Of a stretch of DNA of 64,000 nucleotides, positions 32,958-44,500 are shown piece after piece. Each line of letters starts with the position of its first letter. Position 1 is the first letter of the stretch. The notes under the pieces are model-generated. The model had not been told where the DNA came from. It worked only from the letters and a program-made list of their open reading frames with translations, and did not search any database. The translations under genes and the position numbers were made by a program. Where the stretch lies: contig CAMTDV010000013.1 in NCBI GenBank assembly GCA_947069175.1, positions 56,984,610 through 57,048,609 of the forward strand, read 5' to 3'. The stretch is from Scalesia atractyloides (taxonomy: Eukaryota > Streptophyta > Magnoliopsida > Asterales > Asteraceae).

Positions 32958-35900
32958 TGCCACACCCCGAATTTCCAACCCAAATCCATACACCAGTGGG
33001 CCTGGGTGGGGAGTATTGTGACGTCAGTTGATAACATCATTGTCAATTAAACACGGCACAACGGAAGTCTTGGAGTAAAATTACTATTACAAACCAAATG
33101 TTCGAAATAAAATAATATACAGGCTCGTAATAGAAGATCCACAGGCGGATCATAAAATGTACAAGAAAGAATATAAAACAGACTTTAGGGCAGATCTAAG
33201 GATTTGCAAGATCCTCTTATTCACTACAGAGTAACTTCCGGCCTATTTCGTAATGTACCTGTAGTTAGTCTTTGGACGATACGTCAGCTTTCGCTGGTAA
33301 ATACACCCAACTGACTCATTTAGAAAACATGTTAAAATGATTTTAAGTGCACATGGCTCAAAATCTTTTATAACTTGGGAAAGTTACTTTGTAACCTTGT
33401 TAACAGATTCACATGTTTGTCCATACATACAGGGCCCAGTACTGAGACCGAGACATGATTAAATACACACCACTAAGAACTCACAGAGGAGTTACCCCCA
33501 ACGTCTTGGATAATTTGCATTTGAGCGTCTGTCAGGTGTATGCCTACACCCCACGCTAAGGTCGTGGCCATTAACTAATCTAATGAGCCGAGGATATCCA
33601 CGACACGGTAATTTAACCGCTGATGTTTAACTTATCAAACAAAACTGACTAAAACAGAATATGCGGATTTCCTAGCCATAATCCGGCATTCGATTGATCC
33701 CATTTCTGACCAAGCGGTAATAATTTACCGTATCCCAAGCCCGTATATGGAAAATAAGTCGAGAGTATTTACCTGAGCTAGTCTTCTTTTAAAATTCAAT
33801 AACTCAGCCGTATACAAAAGTATTAATGTGCAGATAGCATTTATCAGCAAGGCTCTAGTTTGGATTATGGCATAAGCTAACCAATTAATACTATTAGTCT
33901 TTAATTAAGTCATAGACTTAGCCGAGTAGTGTACATGATCAAAACGTATAACGCTTGATTAAATGATGATTGGATAGAATGTAGTTTAAACCCAACAAGT
34001 ACTTTGACTTGCATAATATGGGTAAACTAAAAACATTCTTGATTTTGAAACTTAAATGACAAGGTTAAACCCGTTTCGGTTAAATTCCGTAAACTAGTTA
34101 CGTATAATCAACCGTACGCTTATAAGCAATAATGGGTAACTGGATAAGTCATGGACAAGTTCTATATGCCATTATATTTTAAATAAGTTAAAATATCAGT
34201 AAGATATCAACTTATATGCTCGTTAAGGTTTTAAAATGAAACTATGCCTCATAAGGGCATTTTGGTAATTTTATACCTTTTAAAAGGAACTTGAATAAAA
34301 TTTAATGTTCTAATTATAAGTATTCTGGAAAAATACTTTATTTATGATATAATATCAGTAGGATACCAATTATATGTGTATTTTATCTTTTATGACCAAA
34401 CTATGCATCGAAGGGGCATTTTGGTCATTTTACACATAGTTTATAAATTATTTGGGATTCTGAGTTTATAACATGTACCTACTGTGAATATGTTTAAAAT
34501 AAGTTTTAAAATATGTAGATAACAAGTCTTGGTCAATTAATATGGTTTAAAACCATACTATACGCCGAAACGACGCTTACGTTGTAAAAGGACGTTTTAT
34601 GCGATATTTAATGAAAACTGACATTAGGGTCAGATTGAAATGTCTTAGATATGTTATTTAATATAACATATCAATAGATAAAAGATTTACCTTGAAAAGA
34701 TTTGATTAAAACTATTTTATGAGCCACAAGAGCTAAAATCGTCATTCATCGACATAGTTTAAGGACCTGTTTGAAAACTCAGTTTATAATTGGTTTAACA
34801 TCTCAAATAATCCTACTTATAATATTACATCAGTAGAAAACTCATTTTCAAGTTTATTACCAATTAAAACCTTGTTTTGTGCAAAAAGGACATTCTGATT
34901 ATGATCATGTAATATAACCTCAGAGGGTTATGCTACATTATATTACGATCATAATGCAACTTTAGATCAGTAGGTAAGTAATCTAAATCGGGTAAGTATC
35001 GAAAGTCAAAGAAGAAGTCAAACTTTACGACTTTCGGTTGCGAACCGACCCTAGAACTGAAATTGACGAGCCGAACATGTTCTTACATGTTCTAATAATT
35101 ATTACCAACTTGTTTAAGCGTCAAAACAGGTTTAATAACATATGTAAAATCAATTTATGATTTTTCCAAAAAATGGCATGTTTGACTTTTTAATATCATA
35201 ACTTTGACCCGTCAATTGGTCTAACAAACGTGATCTTCAGGAGGTGCCCTTTATAGGGACTAACACCTACCTTATTGGAACGGTGAACTTAAGCACCTAT
35301 TTATAGTTGGAGAACTCAAAGAGGTGATGCCAGGTGTTTAGGGGTGTAAGAGGGAGCTTACAAGTGTCCCAAAATGTGGCATCCATAGTTTCGAATACAT
35401 GGTTTCTTGCCATTTTTGTTTGGAGGCCAAGAAACTTTCTACAGCAGCAGGCCTCTCATGCCCCGCGAGAGACTTAGGCCAGGTCTCTCACGGCCCACGA
35501 CCGACCTGTGGCCAGTTTCAAACTTTGACACTTTTAACCCCTTAACTTTATAAACCTTCTAAAAACCTTTTTAAAACCTTTTTGGCACTTTTAGCCCTCC
35601 ATAGCCAATACTTGGCATACCCGGGATTATGCCCGGACATTGTCGAGCTCTCGGTTCGTTAAAAGATCAGCTAGAGGTATAAATTAACATGTTGACACTT
35701 TTAATTCCTCCATTATCCAACTTTCACATATTTACAAAATTGAACCCTCTCGTCAAACAATTGGCACGTATGAGAGTTAATGACTTACCAAAGGATCACT
35801 CAGAGACTTATTATAAACATGTTGACTCCGATGTCACTCAGATGCTGGGTATGTTGACATATAAGTCACTCAGAGGCCAAATTTCAAGCATGTTGACATA

Positions 35901-36107
35901 TTAGTCACTCAGAGGCTAAAGATTTAAACATGTTGACTTATTAGTCACTCCAAAGGCTGTTATTTATGCATGTTGACATCGGACCGTCACTCAGAGGCTC
36001 AGTTTAAGCATGTTGACACCTTTAGTCCTTATTGGTTTCTAATAGACTATTTTTTAAATACAACACATGTCACTATACTATTAGACACGATTTTACAGGG
36101 TGTTACA
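32958..36107 (-). repeat. 5' LTR of element Z (3150 bp)
   Basis: On minus it runs TGTAACACCCTG... to GGGGTGTGGCA, followed by the primer site. The upstream flank is the 15 bp remnant of the LTR of X. It holds a 39-41 bp tandem repeat (35690-36030) near its start. No ORF of note. Confidence 0.85.
35690..36030 (-). repeat. Tandem repeat of about 40 bp in LTR of Z
   Basis: Units contain CATGTTGAC, then AGTCACTCAGAGGC. About five copies between 35817 and 36020 with weaker ones at both edges (35690, 36012). Spacing 39-41 bp. Confidence 0.85.
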
Positions 36108-36122
36108 AAATATGCCCTTACA
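36108..36122 (-). repeat. Remnant of 5' LTR of Copia X
   Basis: AAATATGCCCTTACA read on minus is TGTAAGGGCATATTT, matching the LTR start at 15912 (TGTAACGGCATATTT). It is followed by the GAAGA duplication. The rest of this LTR was displaced by the insertion of Z and later loss. Confidence 0.8.
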
Positions 36123-36127
36123 GAAGA

Positions 36128-37819
36128 AGAACAAAGTTGACTAGCTGAAGAAACAATTTTCTGTCTATAAAGGCATGAGAAATGAGTCCCTTGAAGATAT
36201 TAACACGAGCTATTATCATCTAATGTCAGAAATGGACAATTATGACATAGAAGGATACACATATGTTGAGAAAAACGATAAGTTGCTCGATGCTTTACCT
36301 GCCAAGTGTGATATTTATACTCTTATGATAAAGGTGAAGCTGACTATGAAGATAAAGACATCAAAGAGGTTGTTGGGAAACTGAGAGCTTATGAGCTCAA
36401 CATGAAGAAGAAGGAAACTGGATATGATCAGGTTCAAGATCCGGGAATTTATAAAGGGCTTACATTTTCATCTTCCAACACTACTTCAAGTGATTCTACA
36501 ACTGCGTTTCTCTCATGTGAAAATGAGCAGATTGTGACAAATGCTGACGGTGAGGTATGTTTTGTAGCTGCTTCAGGAGGATTGTCACGGGCAAAGAGAC
36601 AACAAGCTAGCAATAATAACAGTAATACAAGGTCTATGCCTCGGAGTGTCAAGGCTGCTGAAGATTATCTGGCCTTCTTGTTTCGTTCGTTTCTTCGTAT
36701 GACAACTACAAACAGGGAAGAATACCTGATTCTACTACTTTTGATGAAGATTATGGTTAGATTGACCCTGATGACCTAGAGGAGATGGATTTACAATGGC
36801 AGATGGCCATGATCTCTAGAAGAGTGAAGAGTTTCATGAATAGGACAGGCAGAAAGTTTGTTGGAAAGAATGTAGGTTTTGACAAATCTAAAGTGAAGTG
36901 TTACAATCGTCAAAATTACGAACACGTCGATAGAGAATATCAACGACCTAAGACTGAATCGCATGCTAACTCATCTTTTCAAGATTTTCCTGGTAATGGT
37001 TCAAGCAACAGGAATGCATCAACTAACACTGGATCAAAGGCCTTGATCTCTACTGCTAGTGAAGGTTCTTATGATTGGAGTGTTCATCTGGAAGGTGATG
37101 ACAATGCAACACAGGCGTTCATGGCTAAGATAACCCCAGCTGATGATGAAGAAGTGAAGGCTGATATGAAGAATGAAGGCTGATGCTGAGGTAGAGCGAG
37201 AGACGGTTGCTAAAAAAGCTAATGTATAACAGAATGCTATAGATAAGAAGATGGCTGCTGATTTTCCTTCTTTCATGGCCGATCTAAGCAAATCAAAAGG
37301 AGAGGTACATTATAACTTTGGTAGTTCTGTTTGCTTAAATGTCATGAACTGCAAAGTGAGGTTGACATGTTAACAAAACAAAACCAAATCTGCTAAATGA
37401 GCTCTCAAACCTAAAAGAAAACTAAAGGTTAAGAAGAAGAAATTAATATTATAACCTGTAAGCTTAATGAAAAGCTTCAAATAATTGACTTAGCTCATGA
37501 TACTATGAGTGAGAAAACAAATGATATTTTTGCAAAATGCAAAGAATTGTCAGAAGCACAACTAAAAATTTGCGAACTTGAAAAGAAATTGAATCAATTC
37601 AGATATTCATCTTTTGTTATGAAACACATGATGAATGGCTTGAAGAAAAGTAATGACAAGTCAAGTGTGGGCTTCAAAGGTTAATGAAGTTCCACCACCT
37701 CTTGGTCATGACTATTCTTTCTTGCCAGATGAAGAAGAGCTAACAGACTTTGTGTCAACTACACCTAGTAGTTCCAAATCAGGGAATGTTGATGTGTCAG
37801 AGAATGCCAAGAAGGATAA
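36128..37819 (+). pseudogene. Copia gag, middle part (element W, part 2)
   Basis: Continues from 15559. KNKVD then FSVYKGMRNESLEDIN, MSEMDNYDIEGYTYVEKN and LLDALPAKCDIY are capsid-region matches to V. The first zinc knuckle is ruined (CYNRQNYEHVDREY: Cys to Arg and Tyr; V has CYNCQNYGHFAREC). A coiled-coil segment follows near 37440-37600, then MKHMMNGLKKSN. Frame changes at about 36350, 36780, 37180 and 37680. It is cut at 37819 by solo LTR Q and resumes at 41812. Confidence 0.85.
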
Positions 37820-38613
37820 TGTGACAACCAGCATTTTCCTGTTGTAATCAAGCACACAACAACAGTAATACTATCATGATTAGCATAATTAGACGTAAAT
37901 TAACTCGATCAGGCCTCTGTAAGCCTATGAATGTCTACGTGCTACACGTTACGCGATATGGCGATAATCGAGAACAATAAACGTGAATTTGAACATTAAG
38001 CAAACTGATGCCAAACGAATACTGGCAATGTCTAAAAATATGAATTTTCTACTTGTATTTGAAGTACCGTTATAATTATGCGATAAATTTAAATCGTTGA
38101 GCGTTGCAAAGCATAACGCGGAAGTTACGCGGAAACTCGGGACGCACCGACAACGAAACAGAAGCAACGGACACGAGATAGCCACGATATTAACATATTA
38201 TGATATAATTGGCTTCGTTTTCAAATTTTACTACTCGTGGTTGAGACCAGAACGAAAAACGGATCAGAAACGACAAATACGGAAACTATGCGATTATTAT
38301 TGCAACGAACGGATTACGCGTCAAAACCAGACCCCCGATATAACTTAAAACGTTTTCTAGTCTAGACGAATAAAGTTCGATAAATAACAACGCTCGGATC
38401 GAAAAACGGACTATAAACGGTAACCGTAGCGAGATACGCAATTTTAACGCAACCGACGGATTTACGTGTCGTAACCGGCTCTGGACTTGAGTTTCACATG
38501 TGTAGGCTCCAAATAAACATTTTATGATGTTTGGGTTTCGATAACGGGCATGAGATACGTATTTGGGCTTGAATACACGATTAACGGGCCTTGGGCCCAA
38601 CCCACTAATCAAA

Positions 38614-38628
38614 ACCCTAGTATTTAAG
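38614..38628 (+). promoter_or_regulatory. Putative TATA region of LTR Q
   Basis: CTAGTATTTAAGCTTC lies upstream of CT-rich leader-like sequence and a sharp rise in GC content, as expected at a U3/R boundary. Prediction from sequence only. Confidence 0.35.
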
Positions 38629-40964
38629 CTTCTTTTTCCCTCATTTCACATTCAAAACCCTAGCCCCCTTCACAAAAACTCTTTGCCCCTCTCTCCTGTT
38701 CGAATCCGGTCACCGGATTCCGGTGACCTCCGGTGACCCATGCTCCGATCACCCCCTCCTGCTACACACACCACACGGCAAACCACCTCTCTTTAAACTC
38801 ACACACACACCGCATATATATACATACAGATCAGGCAGAGCGTAGAGAGAGAGAGAAAGGAAAGATGGTGGCAGCGATGTTCGGGTTGAGGGTTCCAACA
38901 GCGGTGGTGGGGTTCGATCGATGGCGGCAGTAGCAGTCACCTCCGGCGGGCGACGGCGGTGGTGGGGACTCGACTGACGATGGCGGCGGCGATAACGGTG
39001 GGTTATTTTGGTTCAGGTTTGGGTTTGACTAGACTCCGGTTCCAATTTAGATTTGACGGTAGCAACAAGCCGCGGTCGGCGGCACAGTGGCCGGCCAATG
39101 GCGGTAGTGGAGGTGGTTGTGGCCAAAGACGGCGGCAGCGGTGTTTGGTTACCCCAGTTCAGTTGGGTCGGCGTGGTTCAGTCCCGGTTTCCCCCTCGGT
39201 TCAGTTTTCAGTTCGGGTCAACCCAGTCAAAACAACGGTCAACAGGTTTCCGGTTCGGTTTCGGTATTACAGTTTTTGATTCGATTTGAGTTTACTTTCG
39301 GTTCTGTTTAAAAGATCAAACTGTTGTTTCAGGTTCGGTGTTTGGTACCGTTCGGTCAACCAAAGTCAACGTAGTCAACGGGTCAAACCCGGTCTACACG
39401 AGCCAAACCTGGTCAAATCTGGTCAGTCAACCCACGACTTGGTAAAAATTAATTACGACGCGAAAGTTAATTATATTAGTTTATAATTATTAGTATTTAA
39501 GTATCGTGAAACCGAGCTCGACCCGACCCGTAAACGATTAATTATTGCCACAACTAAAAGTAAATAATTAAGTCGACGTGCGTTACCTTCGAATAATTAT
39601 TAATTAAAAATCGAACTGGCGTTAGATAAATATATAAATCGGAATTATAATCGGCGTTAAATATAAAACCGGATTTGTATTCGACAAAAACCACGTTTCA
39701 ATCACGACGAAAAACCATATATATATTGTTTGTTTGCGAGTTTGCAGGTTGTGTTTTGATAATAAATCGACAACTAGTATTGTCAGGATCGTCCAAAAAC
39801 AAAGGAAACTCTACCCGATTTTCGTAAAATCCGTAATACGAAACGCGTAGTATTTCAAAGACAAAGTGTCCGATTCAAGCGATAACTATAAAAAATAAAT
39901 AACTTTAGATATATGTATTTGATGACGTTAATTTAAATGTTCAAAACCTCGAGCTGACAACCTTTCCACGAACGCGATTTTAAGATAACAAACGTACGGC
40001 AAACGACTAAAAGATAAATCATATGTATCTACGTTTAATTCAAAGTCGAATTCGGGATTTTGATTTCAAACCTCAATAAAATTATTCGAATGATGTCATA
40101 AAATAAGTATATTGTTATATTTATTTCGAACGCCAATATTTCCGAAACGCTTTTACAAGACGAATACAAGGCGCGTATTATTTCAAATGAATGAATTCAG
40201 AAATCGTATTTACAAAAATATTATATGTCTTCAAAGTCGTGGCGTTGAATACTTTTATAAAATAAATATAAATATATGTATTTCTAACGTCGACGAGGCG
40301 ACACGATAAGCCAGACTCTTACACGAGTACGAAATGCATTATTTATACGGATATATAGACATGTATATATACAACATGTCTTACGAAAACTACGAAGTAG
40401 TATGATTTCATGAGATATAGTTATGTTTAGATGTAAACTATATTTCAAGTCGCTCGAAAACTAAGACAATTCTAAGAAAACCATAGATTGGTTAACAGAG
40501 TGAAAGACAATGACACATTCATAGAATCGTAGGGTTAACGATTCGGTAGAGCTCGGTATCACGTAGTATAGCTACGTCATTCTTAGAAACTTACAAGTTA
40601 TTCCATTTTAGTAATACACTAGATTGCATGCTAGCAAGTCAAGTTGTGGAGACAACACTATGGAAATGACATTTAAGCTAGCTTTGCGCTGGATTATCCA
40701 GGTGAGTTCATAACCCCCACTTTTTACCGTTTTACATTTTTATAAATGTTTTCGGGGGTGGAAAGACATGCAAGTTTTGCAAAAGAACACAACATTTCGA
40801 TAAACGAAAATCATATATTTCTAAACCATGTTACAAACAAATTTCACTGAACACAAATGGTTTACGAAAGGTTTAGACTAACTTACCGATTTTCACAGCT
40901 ATACAAAGCTTTTCGAAACATGCATGAGTTTTATGACTAGTGACGGGATTGTCATAGTCGCAAC

Positions 40965-41070
40965 TAGGGGCGAGGCCCAATAACAAGAAAACATGGGCTA
41001 GGCCTAATGACAAGAAAACATGGGCTTGGCCCAAAAATAAGAAAACATGGGCTAGGCCCAATAACACAGA
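40965..41070 (+). repeat. Short array with GGGCTAGGCCCA in LTR Q
   Basis: Three to four units of about 30 bp containing GAAAACATGGGCTAGGCCCAA. The same palindromic core occurs in the minisatellite of LTR C. Confidence 0.75.
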
Positions 41071-41816
41071 ATTATAACAATTGGTATGTAGCTATGGGAT
41101 TAGGTTATAACAGATCAATGTGCGTAAGTAGGATGATAACAATAGTATCTATTAATCACGTTGTGACCAAGGTGCAAAAGGTATAGATCTATCGAGTTTG
41201 AGACACGCTCCACTCCTGATATGTTAACCGGTTAGGAGTGCTTTTGTGATCCCAATGATGTCAAAGTTGTCTCGGGTTGGTTAATTACTTATGGCGCATA
41301 GGTCAATGTATTAGCTACACATTGGTTGATCCTTAGATTCCATAGGAAAACTACATACTGTGATTTCAATACTGGTTTATTTACAGATACGATTGGAAAC
41401 ATTTTATCACCGGTTTATAAACATAACAGTTATATGCATGGATTTGCAAACAACATGGAAAACATTACAATACTGTTATACAGATATGACATTTCAAATG
41501 CTTTGAGATATTATAATCCCACAAACCGGTTTTTTTAATGCAAGACTTTAATTGTTTTATGATTCATTTGAAACAAAAACAGACAAACTATGAACTCGCC
41601 AACTTTATGTTCACTTTTCGCATGTTCTTTCTTAGGTTATGATATCAAGTGTGGCATGGTTGGAATAGTGGAACCCATGGGAATTCGAGTAGTTAGTGGG
41701 CGTTCATTTAGTTGAAACTTTAGCCATCACGTCTGCTTCCGTTGTGCGATGAAGATGCCATTCGGTTCACGCCCTGCTCTGATGCGAAAGGGATAACTTG
41801 GGGGTGTGACAAATAA

Positions 41817-42720
41817 TAGAGAAGCGGTTTTGAAAACAAAGAATACACTCCCTAAGGCTCAAAAGAAAATTTTTGTTAAAAAATTATTTTTGTTAAAGGG
41901 AGCGATATGAAAGAAGAGACCACTTTTATTACAAGAGAGTCAAATGTGCAGTTTGCTAAAAATAAACACAAAGAACAATCAGAAATTGAGCAAACTAAAC
42001 AAGATCATTCAAAGGCATCATCATCATCTTTGTTATTTGATGAATGTAAACCAGATACTTCAATTAAGAAGTCTTTGGCTAGATGATCGTGCTTCAAATG
42101 TCACAATGTAGCTAGCTGTTGTCCTAACAAAAACAATGAAGCACAAGTGAGTGAAAGACAGAGAGAAAAATCACCTGAAAAACTTGGTGATGGTGAGAAA
42201 AAGGTTAGTAACTCACCAAAGATATCTGCTACCAAACCACAGAGTGTTGTTGTTGGCGTAGATAAGGCTAAAAAAGGAACTCACCAAGTTCCTAGTTTTC
42301 AATGAAATCAACAAAGATTTCAACTGAATCTACATCAGGCAGATATGAAAGACCTAGAAGTAGTTCACCTAGAATGAATAACTTTAATGGTAAATCAAGT
42401 AATTTCAGAAGTCAAAGTCAATATCAGACTTGATATCAGAATGTTGGTAGTCGAAATTTTTATAACAGTAGCTTTAGAAATTATTATCATCAAAATTCAT
42501 GGAACCAAGACTAAAATTTCCAAAAGTCACGAAGTCCAAAAATGTTTAGGAAAACTCAGGACCAAAGACCGAATGGAAATCAAAAACCATTTCCATTAAC
42601 AGGTCTGAGATCTAAGACTCCTGTTAGGAGTGATGGATATTGGATGAACGTTCCGGTGGTTGATGAATCTGGAAGACCTAATACCATTAAGGCTTGGGTC
42701 CCCCGATCTAACTAACTTTT
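41817..42720 (+). pseudogene. Copia gag C-terminus (element W, part 3)
   Basis: Resumes after solo LTR Q with AVLKTKNTLPKAQKK and ESNVQFAKNK. The second zinc knuckle is damaged by a short deletion (CFKCHNVASCC; V has CFKCHEKGHVACRC). A basic region rich in R, N and S follows (NFNGKSSNFRSQ), then the peptide before protease (VDESGRP). Confidence 0.8.
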
Positions 42721-44500
42721 GTTGGGTTGTGAAGGAGCTGCTAAGGAGGATTATCAACTTGTGGTATGTTGATGGTGGCTGCTCCAGGCACATGACGGGG
42801 GATGCGTTGACTGAGTTTGAGAATATAGATGGAGATTATGTGAATTTTGTATGTGCTAAAGGAGGGCACATTAGGTCGAGGAAAAGTGACCAATGGGAAG
42901 ATCACATTGGACAAAGTGAACTATGTCGAGCAGCTGAAGCACAACATGATGAGCGTGTCTGAAATCTACGACAAGGGTCACTCGGTCTACTTTATTAAGT
43001 CTTAAGCTTTGGTGTTTAAACCTGGTTTGGTGATACAAGATGATTTGATAGTGATGAGAGCGCCGAGAAGAAACGACACTTATGTGATGGACATGGTGCT
43101 AAGGATTCTTCCAATGTGGTGGCGTGTTTACTGTCAAAAGCATCTGTGGCAGGGTCATTGTTGTGGCACAGACGCATGGCGCACATCCACTACAGAAAAA
43201 TGAATTATATTATTAAAAACGGTTTAGTGGAAGGGGTGCCAGTGCAGAGGTTTCACGTGGAAGATAAATGTCTTCCATGTCAAAAGGGAAAACAACATAA
43301 GAAACCTCACAAGTCTAAAATAGTAAATTCCATAGATGCCCCTTATGAATTACTTCATATGGATCTATTCGGTCTGGTGAACGTAAGGAGCATAGGTGGA
43401 AAGTACTATTGTTTAGTTGTCACAAATGATTACTCACGGTATTCATGGGTTTTCTTTTTAGGTACAAAAGATGAGACAGCGGAGATGCTGATAGATCTTT
43501 TTACAAAATTGGAAAATTTCCATGATGCACGGATCAAGAGGATAAGGAGTGATAATGGCACGGAGTTCAAGAATTAGATTCTGGATCTTTATTGTCTTCG
43601 CAAGGGAATTGAACATCAATATTCGGCTCCTTATACACCTCAACAGAATGGAGTCGCTGAGAGGAAAAACCGGACGTTGCTTGAAGCCGCTAGGACTATA
43701 CTTTCTGATTCAAAGCTTCCAGTTCTTTTCTAGGGAGAAGCTGTAAACACAACTTGTTAGGTCCTAAACAAAGTTTTCTCGGTTAAACGGTTCAACAAAA
43801 CATGTCACTAACTATTGTTTAACCGAAAACCAAAGTTGAAAGGCTTTGAACCTTTTGGATTACCCTGCACCATTATGCGAAATAATGATAAGCAAAAATT
43901 CGGTGAGGTAGCTGACGAGGATTACTTTCTAGGCTATATGTCTGGAAAACGAATAAAAGGGTTTATAATCTGAAAACTTGTAAAATTGAGGTGGTGTTTA
44001 ACATGGAAATCACTAGTTATTCACCTCAACAATCAACGAGTGGTCCTGCTATATTATAAGATTATGATACCGTTTTTAAATCATTTAATATTCTTGATTT
44101 TTCCAATGCCGATGACTCTCAAGTGATTCAAACTGTGATCAGTAAAGATAAAGAGGGTGACTTCATGCCTAGATCGAGTATATCAACGACAGATGTTCCA
44201 GAAACTTCTTCCAGTGCTGTTCCACAGGACTCAAGTGATAGTGAGTCTGAACCTATTCAGGGGGAGGACTTTACTAATCCGTTTCCTAATAAGAACATTC
44301 AGGCGGAGATTGGATCAAATCTGGGAGATAGTTTAGTTATTGACACCATTGCTACTACACGCGCAAACAGAGATCATCTAGTTGAGAACATTATAGGTGA
44401 TGCTGCTGCAGGTGTTCAGACAAGAAGAGATGTGATCGAAAGGTTCCTGTTTATTTACTTCGATTCAGAAGACTGGGATGTTAAATGAGTGTTTGTATAG
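42720..44500 (+). pseudogene. Copia protease and integrase (element W)
   Basis: Protease LWYVDGGCSRHMTGD (about 42757-42800) has DGG where DSG is expected. Integrase zinc finger LLWHRRMAHIHYRKMNY and DKCLPCQKGKQHKK (43155-43310), core HMDLFGLVNVRSIGGKYY (43356), IRSDNGTEFKN (43538) followed at once by a stop, and NGVAERKNRT (43646), so all three DDE positions can be placed. The C-terminus (YFLGYMSGK) and Ser/Glu-rich linker (44123-44488) follow. It integrates element DNA; inactive through stops and shifts. Confidence 0.87.

Larger units (their letters stand above)
27451..36107 (-). mobile_element. Gag-only Gypsy element Z (minus), 3' end lost, hosting solo LTR R
   Basis: On minus: 5' LTR 36107-32958, primer site complementary to initiator Met tRNA, a gag-like ORF (32774-31700), a non-coding region, then a minisatellite that is split by solo LTR R and ends at about 27480 next to Copia Y. 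No pol sequence is seen, so Z looks non-autonomous. It sits in the 5' LTR of X, 15 bp from its outer end. The 3' LTR is absent. Confidence 0.75.
15560..36122. mobile_element. 20.6 kb nested insertion splitting the gag of Copia W
   Basis: Begins TGTAAGTCCC and ends GCCCTTACA, flanked by the identical 5 bp GAAGA at 15555-15559 and 36123-36127. Removing it rejoins W gag (GATGTGAAGA | AGAACAAAG) to match V (GATGTGAAAAAGAACAAGG). The outer element is Copia X on minus: its 3' LTR is at 15560-15912 and the first 15 bp of its 5' LTR at 36108-36122. Within it sit Y, Z and R. Confidence 0.9.
37820..41811 (+). mobile_element. Solo Gypsy chromovirus LTR Q (3992 bp)
   Basis: TGTGACAACC...GGGTGTGACA, flanked by GATAA (37815-37819) and AATAA (41812-41816), a 5 bp duplication with one mismatch. 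It splits W gag where V and Y read GATAATAACGGAGA. Related to LTR C by its start and by the shared GATCTAT block (41183). A TATA-like TAGTATTTAAGC near 38617 precedes a pyrimidine-rich CAAAACCCTAGCCCC stretch and a GC-rich region (38700-39260). An array with GGGCTAGGCCCA lies at 40965-41070. No internal element sequence. Confidence 0.9.

Noticed and set aside
38721..39311. GC-rich ORFs with Gly/Arg-rich products, possible host gene
   Set aside because: They lie wholly within the target-duplication-flanked solo LTR Q, overlap in several frames and have no recognisable domain. GC richness fits an LTR leader.
44123..44488. Separate acidic protein gene between integrase and RT
   Set aside because: Low-complexity Ser/Glu linker found at the same place in U, Y and V; part of the polyprotein.
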